Made by a program: the position numbers and the translations under genes. Below the pieces are notes generated by a model that was not told where the DNA came from, did not search any database, and saw only the letters and a program-made list of their open reading frames with translations. This document shows, in pieces, positions 14,585 to 23,094 of a stretch of 64,000 nt of DNA. Source of the DNA: Verrucomicrobiales bacterium. GTDB lineage: Bacteria; Verrucomicrobiota; Verrucomicrobiia; Methylacidiphilales; JAAUTS01. The DNA lies in the NCBI GenBank assembly GCA_031256975.1, contig JAIRPN010000009.1, forward strand, positions 42,803 to 106,802, read 5' to 3'. How positions within the stretch are numbered: position 1 is the first letter of the stretch; each line of letters begins with the position of its first letter.

Positions 14585-14920
14585 ATGTGGGGTAGCGTGT
14601 GCATTGCAGGGGTGCTGTGCCTATCAATTCTGACCGGCTGCGCCGATTTGTCCAATCGCAGCCAATTTCTCAGTGTTGGCATGACCACCAACCAAATGCA
14701 AAGCATACTGGGCAGCGGCGGCTACCCGAAAAACCGCGTCCTCAACCAGCAGGGACAATTGCAGGAACTTTGGGAATATACCGATGCCGAGAGCAAACAG
14801 AAACTCTGGCTGTGCTTTACTGATTATAAATTGTCCCGCTGGGCAGTCCGGGGCCAGTTGCTAAACGGTGTTCCCGTGCAGATGCCAAGCGATTTGATCG
14901 ATCCGATCAAGGTTCCTTAA
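14585..14920 (+). CDS. Small BamE/SmpA-like lipoprotein
   Basis: 111 residues with a lipoprotein signal: a short hydrophobic stretch (IAGVLCLSIL) ending in the lipobox LTGC at about residues 15-18, so Cys18 or its neighbour is the predicted lipidated residue. The mature part has LSVGMTTNQMQSILG followed by a QELWEYTD segment, the pattern of SmpA/OmlA (BamE-fold) domains found in outer-membrane assembly factors and related small lipoproteins. A true BamE role is only a guess; many unrelated lipoproteins share this fold. Its stop overlaps the convergent der gene by 4 bases. Confidence 0.6.
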   Translation: MWGSVCIAGVLCLSILTGCADLSNRSQFLSVGMTTNQMQSILGSGGYPKNRVLNQQGQLQELWEYTDAESKQKLWLCFTDYKLSRWAVRGQLLNGVPVQMPSDLIDPIKVP

Positions 14921-16323
14921 TCCGCGTTTTTCCGGCCTTTGCGCGGACCGTCTTTCTTCGCCGCTGGCGATTCCTTTTTGTCCTTGAGAACCCACTTCAA
15001 CGCGCAACCCGTCAAATCATACTCCTCGCGAATCCGCTGTTCCAGGAACCGCTCGTACGACGGCGTCCACAATTTCCGGTCATTGATAAACACCTTCAGG
15101 GTCGGCGTGCCGTAAGTTTCGCGCTGGGCCGACACATAATAAACCTTCAACTGCCGCCCCTGCCGCGACGACGGCAAATGCCGCACCATCGCCCGCTGGA
15201 TCAAGCGGTTGATCTGTCCGGTCGGCAACGGTTCACGGCTGATCTTTCGCACCTTTTCCATCACCTTCAGCCACAGGCCGAGGTTCTTGCCCTCTGCCGC
15301 GCTGACAAAAATCACCGGTGCGTAGTTCAGGAAGAACAATTGCCGCTTGATGCTCTCCTCGTACTCCTTCAAAAATTCGCGCGGCGTCTGGGATTCAAAA
15401 CCCGGAATCTCCACCTGCTCCGACAAATCCCACTTGTTGACCAAAATCACGCAGGGCCGCCCCGCGTCGTTGATCAAACCCGCAATCTTCTTCTCCTGCT
15501 CGCTAATGCCGAGCATCGCGTCAATCACCAGCACGCAAAGATGCGACCGGTTGATGGTGTGCGCCGTGCGCGAGGTCATCGCCTGTTCCAATTGATCCTT
15601 CACCCGCGATTTCTTGCGCATGCCCGCGGTATCGACAAACAAATACTTCCGCCCCTCATGCTCGAATTGCACGTCCACCGCGTCGCGCGTGGTGCCTGCA
15701 ATGTCGCTAACGATGACACGCTTCTCCTGCAGCAACGCATTGATCAGCGATGACTTGCCGACATTCGGCCTTCCCACCAACGCCACACGAAACTCATCAT
15801 TGGCGTCGGCCTGGTCATTAGCCTCCGCCTTTGGCCAATTCTTCGACAAACTCGCCATTAGCGCCTCAACCCCGAGACCATGCGCCGCCGAAACCGGAAA
15901 CACCTTTTCAAATCCAAGCTCGTAAAACTCCGCCGCCAAATTCTGCACCTCCGGCGTATCCAGCTTGTTCACCACCAGCGACACCTGCTTGTCCGCCTTG
16001 CGCAACTTCCGCGCCACCTCGATGTCCAGCGGATTAATCCCTGCGCGACCATCCACCACCAGCAAAATATCCGTCGCTGTTTCAAGGGCGATATTCACTT
16101 CCCGCTGGATCGCCTGCTCGAATCCCGAATGGTCATCCAGACCGATACCGCCCGTATCCACCAACGTGAACGCATAATCATGCCACAGGCATTCATGCGT
16201 AATGCGGTCGCGCGTCACCCCGGGCATATCATGCACCAGAGAGATCTGCTTGCCGGAAATCCGGTTGAACAACGCCGATTTCCCGACGTTCGGTCGACCT
16301 ACAATGGCTAAAACAGGTTTCAT
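14917..16323 (-). CDS. der: Ribosome-assembly GTPase Der (EngA)
   Basis: A double-GTPase needed for 50S ribosomal subunit maturation. 468 residues. Seen: the first G domain with GRPNVGKSALFNR at residues 8-20, DTGG and NKLD; the second G domain with GRPNVGKSSLINA near residue 184, DTAGM and NKWD; then the C-terminal KH-like domain (PLPTGQINRL, GTPTLKVFINDRKLW, YERFLEQRIREEYDL) and a basic Lys-rich tail. Both G domains are intact. Transcribed divergently from the small kinase gene across a 167-bp gap that carries a CGCTAA word at 16349. Confidence 0.97.
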   Translation of the reverse strand: MKPVLAIVGRPNVGKSALFNRISGKQISLVHDMPGVTRDRITHECLWHDYAFTLVDTGGIGLDDHSGFEQAIQREVNIALETATDILLVVDGRAGINPLDIEVARKLRKADKQVSLVVNKLDTPEVQNLAAEFYELGFEKVFPVSAAHGLGVEALMASLSKNWPKAEANDQADANDEFRVALVGRPNVGKSSLINALLQEKRVIVSDIAGTTRDAVDVQFEHEGRKYLFVDTAGMRKKSRVKDQLEQAMTSRTAHTINRSHLCVLVIDAMLGISEQEKKIAGLINDAGRPCVILVNKWDLSEQVEIPGFESQTPREFLKEYEESIKRQLFFLNYAPVIFVSAAEGKNLGLWLKVMEKVRKISREPLPTGQINRLIQRAMVRHLPSSRQGRQLKVYYVSAQRETYGTPTLKVFINDRKLWTPSYERFLEQRIREEYDLTGCALKWVLKDKKESPAAKKDGPRKGRKNAD

Positions 16324-16405
16324 AACCGCGCCATGCTAAAGCAGAAACCGCTAATGACGAACACAAATTATCATTCACGGCCTATGATGCGCATTGGTTT
16401 TTACT

Positions 16406-16433
16406 TTGAGCCTGCCGCCTGACGGCATATAAA
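16406..16433 (+). promoter_or_regulatory. Possible sigma-70 type promoter of the small kinase gene
   Basis: TTGAGC at 16406-16411 and TATAAA at 16428-16433 separated by 16 bases, about 58 bases before the ATG at 16491. Match to the consensus is good for the -10 and fair for the -35. Pattern match only. Confidence 0.4.
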
Positions 16434-16490
16434 CTTCTTAATGGAGGACCCAAAAAACTCCAAATCATCCCATATCAACCGGAAAAAGAA

Positions 16491-16997
16491 ATGCTTCTGA
16501 TCTTCAGCGGATTGCCTGGCACTGGAAAAACAACCATCGCGCGTCAGGTTGCCAAGAACCTATCCGCCTTTTACCTGCGTATCGATACTTTGGAACAAAT
16601 GCTGGTACACTCCGGTCTTGTCAAAAAACAGGGGGATTTGGGCCAGGCCGGATACATGATCGGATATTCCCAGTCGGCAGAAAACCTGCGCCTTGGACTT
16701 ACAGTCGTAGCGGATTCTGTAAATCCTCTGAAAATTACCCGCGATGCGTGGAGAAACGTTGCCATTCAAGCCGAAGTCCCTTATTTGGAAATAGAACTGA
16801 TTTGTTCAGATCAAACCCTGCACAGGGAACGGGTTGAAACTCGATTATCGGACATTCCCGGCCTGGTCCTCCCAAACTGGCAAAGCGTCATCAACCGCCA
16901 ATACGAACCCTGGGACCGGGAGCATTTGATCCTGGACACCGCCAAACTGCATCCCGATGAAGCTGTCGGTGAAATTCTTAAAGAAGTCCGTCGTTAG
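16491..16997 (+). CDS. Small P-loop kinase (AAA_33/zeta-toxin-like)
   Basis: 168 residues. An N-terminal Walker A, GLPGTGKTT, at residues 7-15, followed by YLRIDTLEQML (a DxD/E-type second motif) and VVADSVNP, then VEIELICSDQTLHRERVETR, where the Arg pair may be the lid. This is the layout of the AAA_33 group of nucleoside/antibiotic/zeta-type kinases. The substrate is not readable. Standing alone with its own promoter and no antitoxin-like neighbour, a toxin role is not supported. It converges on pgsA, with the stops overlapping by 4 bases. Base composition is slightly more AT-rich than that of der. Confidence 0.65.
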   Translation: MLLIFSGLPGTGKTTIARQVAKNLSAFYLRIDTLEQMLVHSGLVKKQGDLGQAGYMIGYSQSAENLRLGLTVVADSVNPLKITRDAWRNVAIQAEVPYLEIELICSDQTLHRERVETRLSDIPGLVLPNWQSVINRQYEPWDREHLILDTAKLHPDEAVGEILKEVRR

Positions 16998-17587
16998 CGG
17001 CTGCTCGGCGTCCCGTAACCACTCTCGGTGATCGCCCGCACGCCGCGCACAATATACACCATCAGCGATACAAAGGTAAACAGCCCCGCCGCCCACACCC
17101 ACCAGTCAATCTTCAACCAGTCAAACTTGACCAGGATGATCGACACCACGCACATCTGCAGCGCAGTCGAGATTTTCCCCGACCAATGCGGCCTTACCCG
17201 CACATGGCGCGTAAATACATGCAGCACCGCGAAACCCATCAGCAAAATCGCGTCGCGTCCCAGGATCAATACCAGGAACCACAGCGGCAGGCGGTACAAT
17301 CCCGGCACCTGAATGATGCTCAGCGTGATGATCGCCGCCAACAACAGGGCCTTGTCCGCCAGCGGATCCAGCACCGCACCCAGTTCGCTCTTTTGCTTGA
17401 ACCGCTTGGCAATCCAGCCGTCCAGCGCATCCGTCACCGCCGCGAGGATGAAGGCGCTAACCGCGAGCCAGTGATAGAATTCATTGACCGTTCCCTTGGT
17501 CGCGCTCTCGTCGTAATACAACAACGCGCCGACAAAAAACGGAATCAGCAGAATACGCAGGATCGTGATGCGGGTAGCCAGTGTCAT
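16994..17587 (-). CDS. pgsA: CDP-diacylglycerol-glycerol-3-phosphate 3-phosphatidyltransferase
   Basis: Makes phosphatidylglycerophosphate, the precursor of phosphatidylglycerol, in the inner membrane. From the ATG at 17585-17587 the product has 197 residues and starts MTLATRITILRILLIPFF, the typical N-terminus; a TTG three codons earlier is less likely. Seen: the CDP-alcohol phosphatidyltransferase signature DALDGWIAKR...GAVLDPLADK (DG-x2-A-x8-G-x3-D-x3-D) at about residues 55-80 and four to five hydrophobic membrane segments. It lies downstream of gltX on the same strand, with a 30-bp inverted repeat between them. Confidence 0.88.
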   Translation of the reverse strand: MTLATRITILRILLIPFFVGALLYYDESATKGTVNEFYHWLAVSAFILAAVTDALDGWIAKRFKQKSELGAVLDPLADKALLLAAIITLSIIQVPGLYRLPLWFLVLILGRDAILLMGFAVLHVFTRHVRVRPHWSGKISTALQMCVVSIILVKFDWLKIDWWVWAAGLFTFVSLMVYIVRGVRAITESGYGTPSSR

Positions 17588-17594
17588 CGGCACC

Positions 17595-17673
17595 AATTAT
17601 GAATGATAAATTCGGAATGATGAATAAAAAAGTGTCGCCACCGTTCATCATTTACAATTCATCCTTCATAATT
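17595..17673. repeat. Imperfect inverted repeat between gltX and pgsA
   Basis: Two 30-base arms (17595-17624 and 17644-17673) that are complementary at 25 of 30 positions, separated by 19 bases. The arms consist of ATGAA/ATGATAA-type units. The right arm includes the gltX stop codon (17666-17668) and the left arm ends 8 bases before the pgsA start, so a transcript from gltX to pgsA would fold it into a long hairpin. It may be an attenuator, an mRNA-processing site or a remnant of a small mobile repeat. Confidence 0.7.
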
Positions 17674-18997
17674 TTCCCAACGTCCTCTGCAAACGCGCCA
17701 GCACCCGTTCCTTGCCCATCACCTCAAGCATGTGATAAAGCGACGGACCGACTGCCCGGCCCGCCACGCCAGCGCGGCACGGGTGCACATAAACACCAAC
17801 CTTCACGCCGTCACCGGCGGCCAAGGCTTTCAAGGTTTCTTCCAATTTCACCGCCGACCATTCACCCAACCCGCCAAACGCGGCGCTGAGTTTTTCGATT
17901 CGCGATTTCGCCTCCGGTTCTTTCAAGGTCACCGTTAGCGACTTCTCATCATAGGAAAATTCCTCATTGAAGAACGGCTCCACCCAGTCCGGCAGATCGC
18001 GACCCAACTTGATTTTCTCGCGCACGATGTCCAGCACGCCGGTCACATAAGCCGCGTCAATCTTCGACAAATCCACTCCGCGCTGCGTCAGGTATTCCTT
18101 GGCATAAGCGTGATATTGTTCCGCCGTTAGCGCCTTCCAGTATTCGCCGTTCAGCCAGTACAGTTTATTGATATCAAAGCGCGCATTGCCACGGTTGATC
18201 TGCGGCAAATCAAACTTCTCCACCACCTCGCTAATGGCGATCACCTCGCGGTTGTCCTTCGGCGACCAACCCAGCAGGCACAGGTAATTCCGCACCGCCT
18301 CGGGCAGATAACCCTGGTCCATATACTCGCCGATCGACGCGCCTTCATCGCGCTTTGACATCTTCGAGCCGCCAGGGTTCAGGATCAGCGGAATGTGCGC
18401 GTACTGCGGAGGAGTCGCACCCAGCGCCTCGAACATGGCGATATGCTTGTGCGTGTTCGACAAATGATCCTCACCGCGAATCACGTGGGTGATCTTCATC
18501 TCCAGATCATCCACCACGTTGACAAAGTGGAACACCGGCGTGCCGTCCTTGCGGAAAATCGTCGGGTCGGGTTCATGCGTGCGGTCAAAGGTAATCTCGC
18601 CGCAGATCAAATCCTTCACCACGCCTGGCGTGCGCGGCATGCGGAAACGCACCGAACCGTCCGGGTCCTGGTAAGCCTTGTCCACCGCCAGCAACTGGTC
18701 GACATACTTCTTGTAAATGTCCATCCGCTGGCTCTGGTAATAAGGACCGAAATCGCCCTTGGCACCGCCGCCTTCCTGGGCACCCTCGTCCCAGTCGAGA
18801 CCCAGCCAGCGCAGCCCTTTGAAAATAATCGCCACCGCTTCCGGCGTATTCCGGGCCGTGTCGGTATCCTCGATGCGCAAAATCAGCTTCCCGCCGAAGT
18901 GACGGGCATACAGCCAGTTAAACAACGCGGTACGCGCCCCGCCAATGTGCAACAATCCCGTCGGCGACGGGGCAAAACGAACACGAACATCACTCAT
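17666..18997 (-). CDS. gltX: Glutamyl-tRNA synthetase
   Basis: Charges tRNA(Glu), and possibly tRNA(Gln) in organisms using GatCAB. 443 residues, somewhat shorter than the common 470-490. Seen: the class I N-terminus VRVRFAPSPTGLLHIGGARTA with HIGG at 17-20, RIEDTD at 41-46, and KMSKR at 212-216 in the SKMSKRDEGAS loop. The C-terminal anticodon-binding domain is present but compact, ending in LARLQRTLGKL. The Cys-rich zinc element found in some GluRS is absent. Its stop lies within the right arm of the inverted repeat before pgsA. Confidence 0.95.
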   Translation of the reverse strand: MSDVRVRFAPSPTGLLHIGGARTALFNWLYARHFGGKLILRIEDTDTARNTPEAVAIIFKGLRWLGLDWDEGAQEGGGAKGDFGPYYQSQRMDIYKKYVDQLLAVDKAYQDPDGSVRFRMPRTPGVVKDLICGEITFDRTHEPDPTIFRKDGTPVFHFVNVVDDLEMKITHVIRGEDHLSNTHKHIAMFEALGATPPQYAHIPLILNPGGSKMSKRDEGASIGEYMDQGYLPEAVRNYLCLLGWSPKDNREVIAISEVVEKFDLPQINRGNARFDINKLYWLNGEYWKALTAEQYHAYAKEYLTQRGVDLSKIDAAYVTGVLDIVREKIKLGRDLPDWVEPFFNEEFSYDEKSLTVTLKEPEAKSRIEKLSAAFGGLGEWSAVKLEETLKALAAGDGVKVGVYVHPCRAGVAGRAVGPSLYHMLEVMGKERVLARLQRTLGKL

Positions 18998-19137
18998 AAA
19001 ATCTTTCTGGAATAATTAGCCGACCATTAAAGCCGACGCCAACCACAAAGGCAAACAACTAATTGGCTCCCATGTATGCAAAGAATCCGCAAAAATTGTG
19101 TTCTCTTTGTGTTCTTTTGAGGCTAATAAAAATCCCC

Positions 19138-19695
19138 ATGCCCTCCTTTCTCGTCATTAGCGCGGCCACCGCGTTTGTCGCGGTCATCCTCATTATCTTC
19201 CTGTTCAATTCACTAATCGCCAAACGCAACGCCGTCGACTTCGCCTTCAGTTGCATTGATACCCAGCTCAAGAAACGCTGCGACCTCATCCCCAACCTCA
19301 TCGCCACCGTCAAGGGTTACGCCAATCACGAAGCCGGAGTCCTGCGCGAAGTCACCGAACTCCGCAATCAACTCATCAACCAGCAAAGCGCCACCAATGA
19401 CCGTTTCGCCCTCGAAACGCAACTCACCGAAAAACTCCCCGCACTCATGGCGGTGGCCGAGGCCTACCCCAACCTCAAAGCCGACCAGCAATTCCTCCAC
19501 CTCCAGCGCACCCTGACCGAAATCGAGGAACAAATCTCCGCCGCCCGACGCGCCTTCAACGCCGCCACCTACGAATACAACAACGCCGTGCAAAGCTTCC
19601 CCTCCAACCTCATCGCCGGCACCTTCCAATTCCGCGCCCGCGATTTCTTCCACATCAACGACACCGAGCGCCAAAACCCCGCCGTTAGCGTCTGA
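19138..19695 (+). CDS. lemA: LemA-family membrane protein
   Basis: 185 residues from the ATG at 19138. An upstream in-frame ATG at 19063 would add 25 unconserved residues over a repeat-like intergenic stretch and is rejected. Seen: one N-terminal transmembrane helix (about residues 5-25), then the LemA core: NAVDFAFSCIDTQLKKRCDLIPNL, KGYANHE, AYPNLKADQQFLHLQRTLTEIEEQISAARRAFNAA and a PSNLIAGTFQF end. LemA proteins are widespread cytoplasm- or periplasm-facing membrane proteins of unknown biochemical role. The 3-bp gap to the DUF3137 gene suggests one operon with the two DUF3137 genes. Confidence 0.92.
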   Translation: MPSFLVISAATAFVAVILIIFLFNSLIAKRNAVDFAFSCIDTQLKKRCDLIPNLIATVKGYANHEAGVLREVTELRNQLINQQSATNDRFALETQLTEKLPALMAVAEAYPNLKADQQFLHLQRTLTEIEEQISAARRAFNAATYEYNNAVQSFPSNLIAGTFQFRARDFFHINDTERQNPAVSV

Positions 19696-19697
19696 TT

Positions 19698-20669
19698 ATG
19701 CTTCCCTTCGATTTAGTCGAAAAACTGGCCCCCTCGCAGCACGAGCTAGAACAATACCGACAAAAACTCCGTGCAGGACAACGCAAAAATAGACTGATCA
19801 TCGTCAGTTTGTCGCTGATCTTTATCGCCTTAATCGCATTTGCCTACCGGATTCAATCCCCCGAGCTCGCAATTTGCTCAATAATCGGGCTCTGCTCCCC
19901 ATTCATTTATGCCTCATTTTGCAACAATTCTCCCGAAACACTTTATCAGAATGCTTACAAACAGATGATAAACCCCGTGCTTTTGCAACATTTCTCTTCC
20001 GAACTGCATTATGATCCCGATCATGGTTTGCCAAGCAGTGACCTTGCAGAATCCAAGCTATTTACCGGCTCAATCGATCGTTACAGCTCAACCGACTTGG
20101 TCAGCGGCACTTACGGCAAAACAAAATTTCGTTTCTCCCAAGTGTCAGCCGAAGAATTACATAAGCAAACCTCAAGCAGGGGCGGCTCCAGAACTTATTA
20201 TACTATTATTTTTCAAGGTTTGCTTTTTATTGCCGATTTCAACAAAAATTTTAGCGGACATACTTACGTCCGAACCGACTTCGCGGAAAAACATCTAGGG
20301 AACCTCGGGCGCTTTCTCCAAGAACACAATCTTAGTTCCGACGAAGTGGTGCAATTGGAAAATCCTGAGTTTGAAAAAGCCTTTGCCGTTTACACCAATA
20401 ATCAAGTCGAAGCCCGTTATATCTTAACTCCGGCGATGATGGACAATCTACTCGATTTAAGACAACGTTGTATCACGGAAACTCAATATTCCTTCCATGA
20501 TTCAAGCATCACCGTCGCCATCGCCAACAGTACGCTTCTTTTCACCCCCAACTTCAAATGTCCTGCAACCAATAACGAACAGTTGGAAGCTATTTATAAC
20601 CAGTTGGACTTCTTCTTGAGTATAATCAACGATCTCGACCTCAACACCCGCATTTGGTCGAAGGAATAA
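19698..20669 (+). CDS. DUF3137-family membrane protein, copy 1
   Basis: 323 residues. Two adjacent hydrophobic stretches around residues 35-75 form a membrane hairpin; the rest is a soluble domain with DLVSGTYGKTKFRFS, YYTIIFQGLLFIADFN, QLENPEFEKAFAVY, VEARYILTP and the final DLDLNTRIWSKE. These match the DUF3137 family, often placed beside lemA. Function unknown. It is clearly more AT-rich than the next gene, its paralogue of about 60% identity by eye, and has different codon habits (AAT, TTT, ATT). Order lemA-DUF3137-DUF3137, all plus strand. Confidence 0.8.
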   Translation: MLPFDLVEKLAPSQHELEQYRQKLRAGQRKNRLIIVSLSLIFIALIAFAYRIQSPELAICSIIGLCSPFIYASFCNNSPETLYQNAYKQMINPVLLQHFSSELHYDPDHGLPSSDLAESKLFTGSIDRYSSTDLVSGTYGKTKFRFSQVSAEELHKQTSSRGGSRTYYTIIFQGLLFIADFNKNFSGHTYVRTDFAEKHLGNLGRFLQEHNLSSDEVVQLENPEFEKAFAVYTNNQVEARYILTPAMMDNLLDLRQRCITETQYSFHDSSITVAIANSTLLFTPNFKCPATNNEQLEAIYNQLDFFLSIINDLDLNTRIWSKE

Positions 20670-20736
20670 ATAAGATTAAAATTTTCATGTTCGCATTCTC
20701 CACTGTAAACTCTGTCACTAGAGTCTGATTCTGGCT

Positions 20737-21705
20737 ATGATCCCCGCCGAACTCCAACAACAACTTGCGGATATCGAAACCCAACTGGAAAATTACCGGC
20801 AGCAATTGCTCGCCGACCGCCGCAAAGCCTTCGCCATTAGCGGTTCCATCGCCGGGGCCTGCGCCTTGCTGGCCCTGCTCGCCCTGGCACTGGAATCCCC
20901 CGGACTCGGCATCCCCGCCGTGATCGGCGTCATCCTGCCGCTCGCCTATCTCGGTTCCCGCTCCTCATCCATCGCCAACGCCTACCGTTCCGCCTACAAA
21001 CGCGAAATCAATTCCGCCATCCTGCGTCACTTCTCCCCCGATCTTCAATACAACGCCAACGACGGCATCTCCAGCGGTGAATTCAAGAATTGCAACTTGT
21101 TTAGCGGCAGCGTCGACCGCTTCTCGTCCCAGGATCTCGTCAGCGGCAGCTACGGCAAAACCAAGCTCCGCTTCTCCCAGCTTCACGCCGAGGAAAAACA
21201 TACCGAGCGAACCAAGAACGGCACCCGCACCTACTACACCACCATCTTCGAAGGCATCCTGTTCATCGCCGATTTCAACAAGGAATTTCACAGCCGCACC
21301 TACGTCCGCACCGACCACGCGGAAAAACTGCTCGGCAATTTCGGCCGCTTTTTTCAAAAGTTCAGCCTTGGCGCCGAAAAACTGGTGCAGCTGGAAAACC
21401 CGGAATTTGAAAAGGAATTCGCCGTCTATACCGGCGACCAAGTCGAGGCCCGTTACATCCTGAGCCCTTCTCTCATGGAACGCCTGCTCGCGCTGAAAAA
21501 ACGCTGCAAAACCGAAACGCAATTCGCCTTCCAAAATTCCACCGTCACCATCGCCATCGCCAACCACGATCTCCTCTTCAACCCCGACTTCGCCAAGCCC
21601 GCCAACGACCAGGTACAACTCGAAAACCTCTACCACCGCTTCGAGTTCTTCCTCGACATCGTCGACGACCTCGACCTCAACACCCGCATCTGGTCGAAGG
21701 AATAG
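20737..21705 (+). CDS. DUF3137-family membrane protein, copy 2
   Basis: 322 residues, the second member of a tandem pair. The same architecture as copy 1: coiled N-terminus, two hydrophobic stretches (LLALLALALESPGLGIPAV and following), then SGSYGKTKLRFSQ, YYTTIFEGILFIADFN, QLENPEFEKEFAVY, VEARYILSP and an identical 12-residue C-terminus to copy 1. GC content is near that of the surrounding chromosome, unlike copy 1. A GCCATTAGCG word sits at 20833. Function unknown; a partner role with LemA is likely from position only. Confidence 0.8.
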   Translation: MIPAELQQQLADIETQLENYRQQLLADRRKAFAISGSIAGACALLALLALALESPGLGIPAVIGVILPLAYLGSRSSSIANAYRSAYKREINSAILRHFSPDLQYNANDGISSGEFKNCNLFSGSVDRFSSQDLVSGSYGKTKLRFSQLHAEEKHTERTKNGTRTYYTTIFEGILFIADFNKEFHSRTYVRTDHAEKLLGNFGRFFQKFSLGAEKLVQLENPEFEKEFAVYTGDQVEARYILSPSLMERLLALKKRCKTETQFAFQNSTVTIAIANHDLLFNPDFAKPANDQVQLENLYHRFEFFLDIVDDLDLNTRIWSKE

Positions 21706-21745
21706 TAGCCAATGCTCTCTATTTCCTCTGATCCCCTGCAAGGGA

Positions 21746-22642
21746 CTATTGTTCTTTTTGAATGGCCTCTCCGGGAGGTAACTCCCTGATCGAAGAAACC
21801 ATTAGTCTCCTTATCTGCTTATCTGCCACAGCCGTCAATTCCACCGGTGAGCTTGACGGAGGATCTTTCAATTCTTCCTTCTTGAGAAAACGTATCTGAA
21901 AATCCTGACTGTTTGGCGTGGGAGGAATCCATAATTTTCCCGGAAAATAAATCCCCCTGATTTTGAACGTCTCGCCGTTTTTCTCCAACTCCTCTGCCTT
22001 TTCAAAAAACTCCCTGCCTTCCAGCCAATCAACCTGTTTGACACTTGCCTTGTTTGCAACACCATCGCCAGCGACGGCGCCGGAACGATTCATCTTGCCA
22101 ATCTCCCGCCAAGCCAGATCACTATCCGAAATATCATTTTTGGGATCATTCTTTACCACACGTTTGCCAATTAATTTCCCTTGATCAAACATCAAATATA
22201 AATCCTGTTCGTAAATCGAACCGTAACCCATGTGTACATACCTCAATTCCTTCCCCTGCGGGACCCGTAATACACCAGAGAACCAAGTTGCCATTAGTGG
22301 AAGCATTTCATTGGGAAAAATTTTCTTACTAATATCATAATCGACAGGTTTCACATCACCTCTTTCACCCTCGTAAACCTTTCTTATGAGTTTAGTTAAG
22401 TACAATTTTCCATCCTTAATTTCCCAACTGCCCATGTAGCCACGCCAACATGCCGTACTTGTGGCCTCCAACCAATTTGGTCTCGGATTTTTGAAGGAAA
22501 AATAATCTTCCAAAGGATTGGCGAATAATGCATGCGTCTCACCTTCGAAAACTAATTCTTCAGGAAACTGCGCAGTGGCAAAGGAAAACATTGTTCCAAG
22601 TAAAAACAAGGTAATTACACCGCATAGTTTTTGCCATGTCAT
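21746..22642 (-). CDS. Secreted protein of unknown function
   Basis: 298 residues with a clear Sec signal peptide (hydrophobic CGVITLFLLGTMFSFATA, cleavage near residue 24). The mature part has a FEGETHALFANPLEDYF start, ACWRGYMGSWEIKDGKLYLT, and a MFDQGKLIGKRVV segment, suggesting a beta-rich domain. No family could be named with confidence; similar STACWRGY-type proteins occur in planctomycete/verrucomicrobial genomes in my recollection. No catalytic motif is visible. It is more AT-rich than most neighbours, as is the gap behind it, which may mark a recently acquired patch. Convergent with the DUF3137 pair. Confidence 0.7.
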   Translation of the reverse strand: MTWQKLCGVITLFLLGTMFSFATAQFPEELVFEGETHALFANPLEDYFSFKNPRPNWLEATSTACWRGYMGSWEIKDGKLYLTKLIRKVYEGERGDVKPVDYDISKKIFPNEMLPLMATWFSGVLRVPQGKELRYVHMGYGSIYEQDLYLMFDQGKLIGKRVVKNDPKNDISDSDLAWREIGKMNRSGAVAGDGVANKASVKQVDWLEGREFFEKAEELEKNGETFKIRGIYFPGKLWIPPTPNSQDFQIRFLKKEELKDPPSSSPVELTAVADKQIRRLMVSSIRELPPGEAIQKEQ

Positions 22643-23094
22643 AGCAAATTCAACCTATGGCTAACCACAACCTTGTCAATAGAGGGGTAATTGCTTATTT
22701 ATCCTGGTGTTCATAAGAATTTTTAGTTTGGAAATAAACCGGTGCAACAGAGAAGCGAGTCTTGATAATCGGTTAAACAAGCCGTGGAAACATCCGGCAA
22801 GGGTCATATTCCCCTTGGCACCGGCTTTTGGCAGGAGTTGCGAAAACTTAGTGCAACGATGCACTAACTTAGTGGGGGGATGCACTAAAACAGTGCGACC
22901 TTGCACTAAGTTTTGGAAGTGGCATCACCAACTTTTAGAAGAGCTTGCCAAATGTTAGTGCAACGACGCACTAAGTTAGTGCAGGGGCGCACTAACTTTT
23001 AGAAGGGGTTACACCAACTTAGTGCAAGGATGCACTAAGTCTTTGAAACGCGTCTTTGGCGTTGCAAAGTCCATGCAAAGGCAGAATCTGACAT
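22643..23094. other. AT-rich intergenic stretch ahead of the secreted-protein gene
   Basis: 452 bp without a supported gene between the secreted-protein gene and the fucosidase stop. The right part, 22847-23039, is the hairpin cluster annotated separately. The rest contains no convincing ORF; short open frames here are products of the repeat (they read as Val-His-Pro-Cys-Thr-Lys-type iterations). The promoter of the minus-strand secreted-protein gene should lie in its left part. Confidence 0.5.
22847..23039. repeat. Cluster of six TTAGTGC...GCACTAA hairpins
   Basis: Six palindromic elements in 193 bp. Full arms TTAGTGCA/TGCACTAA with a 4-base loop occur at 22848-22867 and 23019-23038; TTAGTGC/GCACTAA with 6-base loops at 22955-22974 and 22976-22995; shorter versions at 22869-22888 (TTAGTG/CACTAA) and 22892-22907 (AGTGC/GCACT). 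A second motif, ACTTTTAGAAG or GTTTTGGAAG followed by a CACCAAC, alternates with them. Loops and spacers vary while arms stay complementary, including compensated changes, so the structure seems to be under selection or copied as a unit. It lies downstream of the fucosidase gene. No family was recognised. Confidence 0.85.

Noticed and set aside
16491..16997. Zeta-type toxin
   Set aside because: P-loop fits but no antitoxin gene is adjacent and the kinase has its own promoter; too weak to call.
22847..23039. CRISPR array
   Set aside because: Units are palindromes with 4-8 base loops and irregular short spacers, no cas genes nearby.
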